Assembly (NCBI GenBank): GCA_013054445.1
Contig: JAAMPI010000449.1
Location: 1 to 37,473 of the forward strand
Length of the DNA stretch: 37,473 bases
Direction: 5' to 3'
Source: Cudoniella acicularis
Lineage: Eukaryota > Ascomycota > Leotiomycetes > Helotiales > Helotiaceae
Position numbers and translations under genes: made by a program. Below, piece by piece: positions 30,816 to 37,473 of the stretch (its first letter is position 1; the number at the start of each line of letters is the position of its first letter). The notes under the pieces are model-generated. The model was not told the DNA's origin, searched no databases, and was given only the letters and a program-made list of their open reading frames with translations.

Positions 30816-32133
30816 CTACCTCGAGTTCAAAACTCCTGCAGCCAAGAAAACAAAACCACTGGCCATGACAGTACTAGCAGCAAAAATTATCCCTCTAGTA
30901 AAGTCTCCTTCTGCTGCGTTTATAACCGTGCCAGCAATGGGATTACCAACCAACAATCCCAAAGCCGCCAAAAAGAAACTCATCCCCATCCAGGTTCCCA
31001 CAAGACGCATATCAGGAACCAGACTCACAACGATAGTGGGTGGTAATGAGACGACGGCCCCTGATAAAAATCCGTAGAAGATGCCAAATACCACGAGGCC
31101 TGCAAGGCTTGAGACACCGATCCACGAGTAAGACAGTATCGCAGAAGCCAAAGTGCAAATGATGATCACTTTAAAAGAACCGAATTTGTCCGCGACTAAA
31201 CCGGGTATGATTCGTCCGAAAACTGATGCAGCATTGAGGACTGATAGGAAATAAAAAGAGATATTTTCCCCGAGTTGGAGTTTCTGCTCCGCGTAAACAA
31301 TGATGTAGAAGAACGGGATGTAAAGACCGATGAACGCCAAAAATGACCCAGCGCTAAACAATACAAAAGGAAGTGATTTGAAAGCACTTTTGTCGATCAG
31401 CTGCCGGGATTTTCCAGAAGGCGGTAGGCGAGGTTTCATGATCAAGATGCTGATTGTGAGTGTAGAGAGCGCAATAAAGCCAATAATCCTCGTCGTCCAT
31501 GCGAACCCAATTTTTGGTTGAAGAGCTCGAAATACGATGGGGTAGATGACGCTTCCAACGCTTCCTCCTGCAGCTGTTATTCCAGTCGCTAGTGCTCTTT
31601 TCGTGCTGAAGTATGTGGCGACGATAGCGACGCTTGGGAGAAACAAGCAACCTGCGCCGAGACCGACGCATACTGCTTGTGCTAGGAAGAATTGCCAATA
31701 TAAAGTACACAGACTGGTCATCATCATGCCCAAGGTTACTAGAAAGGTGCCGACAAGTAGAAGAGTCCGGAAGTGTCCTTGGTCAAAAATTGGACCGCTG
31801 ATTATCCCGATTGCGATTAAGAGGAAGCCTTGCATTGTGCCGATCCAGGAGATTGTGGAGGCGGAGTATTGTTGGAGGAGGGAGGTTGAGTAGTAAGCCT
31901 GATACGCTCCAAATGTGTTAACTATTCCCCTATTTGGATGTCAGATATCAAGTTATAAGACGGTTCACATGCGGGGGATTCATACCATGAGTTAAAAAAA
32001 TAGGAGATGTGCTCCAAGGACCTGAAGCCAGGCTTGCAGCCCCCCCATCTGGAATCGGCGACGGAGAAGGTTCAGGGATGTTGACTTCTCCAATAATATT
32101 GCCGTCCTCTTCGCTTTTAGTTTCGAGTGACAT
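30816..32133 (-). CDS. MFS transporter, monocarboxylate-permease-like, with two homopolymer frameshifts
   Basis: This is a major-facilitator protein of the MCT/MCH type, a plasma-membrane carrier with about 12 helices. Exon 1 is 32133-31986 and exon 2 is 31929-30816, with a 56-nt intron (GTATGA...AATAG). The protein has a polar N-terminus (MSLETKSEEDGNIIGEV), the family entry motif PDGG, then LQAWLQVLGA and FFNSWGIVNTFGAYQ. Exon 2 continues without a break through ISGPIFDQGHFR, GLGAGCLFLP and GRIIPGLVADKFG. In exon 1 the frame shifts twice: a C7 run on the plus strand (32040-32046, inside PDGG) and an A7 run (31994-32000, inside FFNSW) are each one base longer than a continuous frame needs. 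Without them the protein would be 419 aa. Because both are homopolymers and everything else is intact, assembly error is as likely as decay. Confidence 0.85.
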
Positions 32134-32907
32134 TCCTTGATCGAAAAAGTGAGTTGGCAAGATCTCTGAAGACTTTGTAAATTTTGATTGCGATGTATCG
32201 GCCTTTTTGAGAGCAAAAGCTTAAGGAGGAATTCAAATATCAATGCTCAAGACAAACTCTGAAGTACTATTATTGATTCAAATGAGAGCGCTGTGGAAAT
32301 TTATATCATCAAGTACAGGTACTAGCTTACGCAAAGCGAAAAGTACAATTACCCAATAGAGAATTCATGGTTTCGCTGAGCGACCGGAGATGTCCTAAAG
32401 GGGCAATTGACCACCTATGCTCCGATTACCAAGCAAGGAGCATGGAGAAAATTTACGTCAACACATTGCGGCACATTGACTTCCAAGGTTTCATCTTGCT
32501 TTCTCTGTCTGATTAGTAATTTTTTAATTCGTTTCTGACCATCATATGCTTCGCAGTGTCACGGATATAAATTATACGCAAACGAGGTGTTTTTCCTTGA
32601 TTCCTTGAAGCTATTCGAAAAAAAGTGTAAGCAGGCAGAAGGTGGAAAGATAGGGAACCGTGCCTACCAGAACCTTAACTTGAGCAATGATTTTACCTTC
32701 TAACCAAAGTCTAAATTCAGGGATAAATATCTTTAGTTCCCTGGGGTCAATATCTAATAGGTGCTCGCAGAATCCAACACCTTAGACATGAAGAATGTCA
32801 CTTCTGGGCCGGACTTGGATGAATGGAGAAAAGGCTCAACATTGTCACGTCTCTGGATTTTTTTCTTGATTTTGTTAGCTCATACATTACTCATCCAACA
32901 TTTTATT
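32134..32907. other. Intergenic upstream of the MFS gene
   Basis: No gene seen. The short open frames at 32761-33053 (+) are antisense to the end of the SAT4-like gene or unassigned. Confidence 0.5.
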
Positions 32908-34216
32908 TTACAACATCTCCATATACCCACGCTCCCCTCTGGTATGTGCCTGCGGAGGCGGATTCGCAAAACTCTTCGGCACCGTGCTCAGCACAACCTC
33001 TCCTTTCCCCTCCCCGCCGTCGTCTGAGAAACCAGCACTCGAACTACCAGTAAGAGCCTCGCTTATCTCCTCTCCACCCCTTTCCCATGGCTTATTGGTA
33101 TGTTTTCTATTATCCTGCACGCTTTGCCAAAAAATACTTCGAAGAGGCGGCGTGTAGAAGTTTGGGGAGAATTGCGGGATGAACTTCGCGATGAGTGGTC
33201 GCAAAGTTGGCAGGCAGGCACAGACGATTCCTAGGTTGAGTTCGATCATGGACCAGGTTGCTGCCCCTTCTGCGTTGTAGGTGAAATCTGGTGGCACTGA
33301 TGCGAGTTTGAGTTGCTCGAGGCGGATTATGGAAACCAGGCATTCTCTGGACTGGGTGTCAGCATACCCATAATCAAAATATTTGGGTTTGAATTGGAAG
33401 TAATATAGAAGACTGCATTCTGAGGAGTGAGGACGACAGAAAAAGGATAGAATATACAGGAATCCGAGCGCGAAGACCACCATTAATGATATCTTAATCT
33501 TTTTGGCCAGGTTCATTTTGTTGATGACTGGGATAGGTAGGAAAAAGATGGCGAAATCAGTTACAATATTCACAACGGAATTTCCCATCCATAAGCCGAA
33601 ACTGTCTAGGCATTTCCCAGGAATTGTGGGGTCCCAGAATGAGGCTATTGGGGTACAAGTGAAGACGGAACCGAAGAAAAGCCAGAGCCCAAAACAGATG
33701 ACCACAGATAGGAGGAAGTAAGAGGCCTTTCGAATAAATTTTGTTGGAAAAATGCGGAGGTAGGTGAGTAAGAAGCTAGTCTTGAGAACGGTAAGTGCTG
33801 CGTTGTAGGTGATAATACTGCTGTAGAATAGCTGATAATTTTAGAACTCAAAATCTTGGCTTTGCTATTGGAATGATCTTACTTTCATTTGGACGATGTC
33901 CTCTTCAGGAGAAGGGTTGATGTCCCATATGTGTCGGCCTAACCCGTATCGTGTGCCTAAACCAGCCGTCGTTAGCTTCTCTTTGCCAAGAAATGAATAT
34001 ATATCGAGGGTACCCACGCATGCAGACGAGCACTGAGCTCACAATAGAAAGAATAAGCGATACGACCGCCAAAATATCTTCGATGCAAATTAGTCGAACT
34101 AAGGTCAAGCGCGTGTATAAACGTAAACTAACAGCAATTGTTGCAATTGCTGTTGTTGTTGCGCCAATGGTGATAATCCTCCCAACATTATCATTATGGG
34201 GTTGTGGAGTCTCCAT
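32908..34216 (-). CDS. SAT4 / rhodopsin-like fungal integral membrane protein (PTH11-related)
   Basis: This is a seven-helix fungal membrane protein of the SAT4 (rhodopsin-domain) group, which includes PTH11-like putative surface sensors. Four exons, 34216-34018, 33956-33883, 33831-33458 and 33346-32908, give 361 aa. The introns are 61, 51 and 111 nt, all in phase. Typical marks are SLRLYTRL after helix 1, YGLGRHIWDI across the first junction, KTSFLLTYLRIF, the Cys-containing FTCTPIASFWD loop, CLDSFG, FLPIPVI, ECLVSIIRL across the last junction, and WSMIELNLGIVCACLPTLRPL. The C-terminal tail is polar with Gly/Ser-rich stretches. No break is seen. Ligand and pathway are unknown. Confidence 0.9.
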
Positions 34217-35439
34217 TTTCGAATGGTATCTGAAAACAAATTTAGACAAGAGTAGAAACTAGCCAGCAAGCCGATTTCAAGACCCGATGAGGCCCATCAA
34301 CCTTTGGGGAGGATAAAGCGAAGAGAAGCTTCTTGAGATCCAGAACGTTTACTTCAAGATTCTGGGGGCTTCCTGGTTAAGCTTCCCTCCGCTTTTCCGT
34401 GTTTGTTCGCATTATGGAGAGTCAAGAGGCACAGAATCAGCTTCATGATTGGTGGCTTGGGGGTTTTCCGGACCGTGCGTGAGCTGACTGTATTACTCGA
34501 AGCAGGGCTCTGAAGTGGTACCGAGTAAAAGGTACAGTGACGCACCCCAGTCTTAGTGTCTCACAAAGTCTTAGACAAGCGCAAAGTCTAGCGTGCGCTC
34601 CACACGCTATTACTAGACGCCAGGACAACAGGGAAGTTCTTCCTTCAATACAGATATAAGAGAAAATAACCATTTCTTTCAAGCGTTCATCCCACAGAGG
34701 CGCGGCATTCTCTCGAATCTCGTCGTCTCATTCTTAATTTAGCTGGTTGCAGGCTCTGGGGACCGGTACCAAGTACTCCCGTATATGTTCATGTACCCAA
34801 GCGCACGGGTCACTTTGAGACCTTTTCAAACATTCATGTTTTCCTGGAATAGATCTAAACGCGCAATCAAACAGGAGAGGTACCTCCCCATGAAACTTGC
34901 CATGACATGATGACCCTGAGTTGTCGCGTGGAATTGCGCACAGATGATGTGTTCAGACAGAGCGCACACTTGAGAAGTTGGGATGGACTTCCGATTCCCC
35001 TGCTCGCAAATCGTGCTTATTAGAAGCGTGTTCAGCTTCATCTCAAGTGTTAAGCATAGTTTCGGTTTATAGCATGGATAATTGATTGCGCAAATCTCAA
35101 TTGACGCCGGCACATGCACGCAATTCATTTCTTACTTTGCAAAGGCCCGAGCACTTCAAAACCCTTAAACAATTGCGGATTCAATTGGTAAGGTTTATAT
35201 ATCAACCCAATCCCCAAAGCAAAACAACATGTTCAACGCAAAACCTGAACTTAAATGCTTAGTATTTGATAAATTCAAAGCAGACACAAACAAAACCACT
35301 TTCTTCGACTACAAGACTGAAGGATCATAGTTTTACATCTATTTCTCGTTATCTGGCTTACTTCTATGTTTCTAATATACAACCTCAAAACAAAGGTGTA
35401 AACCTAGCAATGCTTCCGCTGCCCAAGCCAATTGCCAAC
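34217..35439. other. Intergenic, no gene seen
   Basis: This is the upstream region of the SAT4-like gene and the 3' side of the acetyl-CoA transporter gene. The open frame 34826-35128 (-) has no recognisable content. A weak interrupted hairpin (GTCTAGCGTG...CTAGAC) lies near 34586-34618. Confidence 0.5.
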
Positions 35440-37461
35440 TCAGCTCGTATTTTCCGCTATCCTCCATGCTCTCAATGGCAGCGCTTGCAATTTTAGAGCT
35501 GCAGGTTTGATGAATCCCCAAAATGTAATTACCCCAACAATTACACATACAATATTCATAACATAGTAACCATCTCTGCTGATGTCGCAGGTGCCACCGC
35601 CTTGAAGACAACGGTCCTTCTCTGCTGACATGGAACATGAAAAGGCTTCCGTGATCAGAGGTCCCTTGAGAGTCTGTGGTAAGGTGTACGAGGCTGGAGG
35701 TGGAATGCACGTAGCGACAGTGAAAAGATCGACTAGCTTGAGGACAAAGAAGCGGGGAAAGGTTCCTCCAAGATTGGAAACACTGTAAATTTGTTAGATG
35801 GGGTAAAAGCTGGGAGGGAAGGTGAACTTACGTTGCGAGTAAAGTCATATAGGTACCGCCAATAACTGGATCCGCGATTCTTGCATGGAAGGCCGAAATA
35901 GCAACAAACATAATTGTGTTTGTGAAGGTAGAAAATATGTGCTCAGCGATAACCACCAGCAAATACCAGGTATCAACACCATTAGCTGGGAATATGATCA
36001 CAGTGATCTGAGCGAGAATTGCAGCGAGGAGACGACCAACGAAGCCCCAGCACCATAGCCGCATAGGTGTGTATGTCGTAGACCATTTCCCAGCATAATA
36101 TCCCAGCCCTATTTCAAAGGGGAAATCAATCAAAACAGTCAACGCTAAATCTTCCTGGCTGAATCCCTTGTCAATCAGTTTCAAATTTGTAACACCGTCA
36201 TTCGCCTGAAAGCCAATTTTGGCGATGAGGTGGATGATGATAATGGTCTGGATGTTCTTGAGCTTCAGAACACCCCACATGACCTTGTAAACATCCCAAA
36301 TACCATCCTCGTTCTTGGTCTTCTCTTCCTTTTTCAAAGCTGCTAGTCCCAAAGTCACAATTATGTAAGCCCATCCCCAGAAAGTCAGGTAACCTCCCAA
36401 AGTCATAACTCCTTCATCAAGAGGCGTCTTTCGAAACCATTTGTTGGCGAAATCGGGTGAGTTGAAAGCGAGAAACACGGTGTAGGACATAAATTGGCCG
36501 GCAGTCAATCCTACAGTCTGAGCCGTCGAGGCATATGAAATATTCCCGGGGGTTAACAAGGTCAGAGCCCATCCATCAACTGCGATATCTTGCGTGGCGC
36601 ACATGAAAACCAAGAAAAACCACCATCCCGTAAATCCCCATATTCCTGAGCCGTCTTCCTTCCCTGCCGTAACCATCATTTCCTTGACTTGTGAACCCAA
36701 CCAAATCATTCCAACCCCAGAGAGCATCTGAATTGGCATAATCCAGCTCTTCCGTCTCCCAAGCTTTGGTGACCAGACCGCGTCCACCACTGGACTCCAT
36801 AATAATTTCAGCGAGTACGGATATGAGGCCAAACTAAAAACACCCAGCGCGCTGTACGATAAATGCGCCCCTTTCAACAGAAAAGGCACAGAGCCTGCTG
36901 CCAAGCCCATCGGCACGCCTTGTAGAAAATATAAAAGGACGAGAAGTCCAAAGTTCCTCTTGTCTTGCCGAGGAAGTTGAAAGAATCCATGGTTATTTAT
37001 CGTCGGAGTTCGTGGAACGTGTTCGTCTAGTGAGAAGGATTCGCGTGCCATCAGATTGGCGGTAATGGCGGGAGATTCGAGGGAGGCATTCTTGCGTCTG
37101 TACTCAACATTGCCGTTCATGTTGCCGTCTAAGTGGCCGTTCTCCCCTCCGGTCGAGGAGTGCCGTTTGGCACCTGGAGTTTCGGCCGCCGGGATCTGGT
37201 ACTCATAGAGGGGTCGTCTGCTTCCTCCTCTGAATCTTCTTCGTCGCCGAGCAGATGCTTGGAATCTTCCGCAGTTTTCCCTTGTGCTGTCGAAGCAGAG
37301 TTATTTCTTTTATGACGTTGTCCACTTGGGGAGAGAAGGTCTAATTCTTGTGCGCGTGGAAATTCAGCGTCGTAATGTAATGGCAGATTCTGGCTATGAT
37401 GTAGTGATAAAGGAGAGTGCACATTCAATGAAGGAAGGGTGTCATCTAGTGGAGTAGGCAT
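35440..37461 (-). CDS. Acetyl-CoA transporter, SLC33A1/AT-1-like, with one frameshift
   Basis: This multi-pass membrane protein of the SLC33 family in animals moves acetyl-CoA into the ER lumen. Exon 1 is 37461-35832 and exon 2 is 35782-35440, separated by a 49-nt intron (GTAAGT...TTACAG). The N-terminus is long and polar (MPTPLDDTLPSLNVHSPLSL, then GDEEDSEEEADD). The transporter core starts at RNFGLLVLLYFLQGVPMGL and includes WSPVVDAVW, ATQDIAVDGWAL, GYYAGKWSTTYTPMRLW and DPVIGGTYMTLLAT. Exon 2 holds NLGGTFPRFFVLKLVD and a Cys-rich loop before the last helix. Exon 1 is one base short of the required phase. The frame breaks at a C4 run on the plus strand (37144-37147), between PRPEG and ENGHLDGN. 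With one more base there the protein would be 657 aa. The internal Met at 37120 would otherwise start a protein lacking the polar N-terminus. The start codon is only 12 bp from the window edge. Confidence 0.85.
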
Positions 37462-37473
37462 CCATGTGGTGTT

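Noticed and set aside
34586..34618. Hairpin in the intergenic region upstream of the SAT4-like gene
   Set aside because: The stem is interrupted and short; it does not stand out from background.
37118..37120. Internal Met as the true start of the acetyl-CoA transporter
   Set aside because: The upstream frame (37461-37150) is clearly protein-like, and exon phase is restored exactly by one base at the C4 run.
1..37473. tRNA genes, rRNA genes, CRISPR arrays, secondary-metabolism core enzymes
   Set aside because: I looked for tRNA B-box sequences, long rRNA-like blocks, regularly spaced repeats and PKS/NRPS motifs and found none.

Overview
The window is nuclear DNA of a filamentous ascomycete (Pezizomycotina). 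The evidence is short spliceosomal introns (about 48-111 nt, GT...AG, many with a CTRAC or TACTAAC branch site), Zn2Cys6 regulators, cutinase, NmrA, SAT4/rhodopsin-like and GPI-anchored cell-wall families, and AT-rich gene-poor stretches. The gene families would fit Leotiomycetes, but the sequence alone does not prove a class.

Layout. 1-2120 is AT-rich with no supportable gene. 2121-4626 (-) is a five-exon ABCF ATPase. 5272-7059 (-) is a broken C2H2 + Zn2Cys6 transcription factor, divergent from an intact four-exon NmrA-like gene (7538-8734, +). A broken cutinase-like gene lies at 10302-11318 (+). Two unassigned genes are divergent at 11647-12510 (-) and 13027-13931 (+). A GPI-anchored Thr/Ser-rich wall protein is at 15072-15951 (+) and a membrane-anchored SDR at 17083-18229 (-). 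A Fic-domain pseudogene (19059-19713, -) and a MITE-like element (19922-20192) precede an AflR-like Zn2Cys6 regulator (20594-21988, -). A degraded multi-pass membrane gene (22698-24878, -) is followed by a second foldback element (24993-25187) and an unassigned coding relic.

The most interesting part is 25.8-29.8 kb. On the minus strand there is a complete U6 snRNA gene interrupted by two mRNA-type introns (25845-26048), with a TATA box and a T-run terminator. Beside it is a three-exon, 644-aa tyrosine-recombinase gene (26521-28601, -) inside a 2.75-kb segment bounded by an exact 15-bp direct repeat (26383-26397 and 29118-29132) that contains the palindrome AAAGTACTTT. On the far side is a second U6 5' region (29629-29664) with the same TATA spacing, truncated just before the ACAGAGA box and lacking intron 1. 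The recombinase segment is therefore bracketed by two same-strand U6 5' regions. My reading is a Crypton-like mobile element that lies in, or helped to rearrange, a U6 locus.

The right end carries an MFS monocarboxylate-permease-like transporter (30816-32133, -), a SAT4/rhodopsin-like membrane protein (32908-34216, -) and an SLC33A1-like acetyl-CoA transporter (35440-37461, -).

Several otherwise coherent genes carry single-base frameshifts, mostly in homopolymer runs, and others carry in-frame stops. The frameshifts may partly be assembly errors. The point nonsense codons are better candidates for real decay. Exon boundaries were worked out by hand from splice motifs and codon phase. Family names come from recognised motifs, not from a database search.
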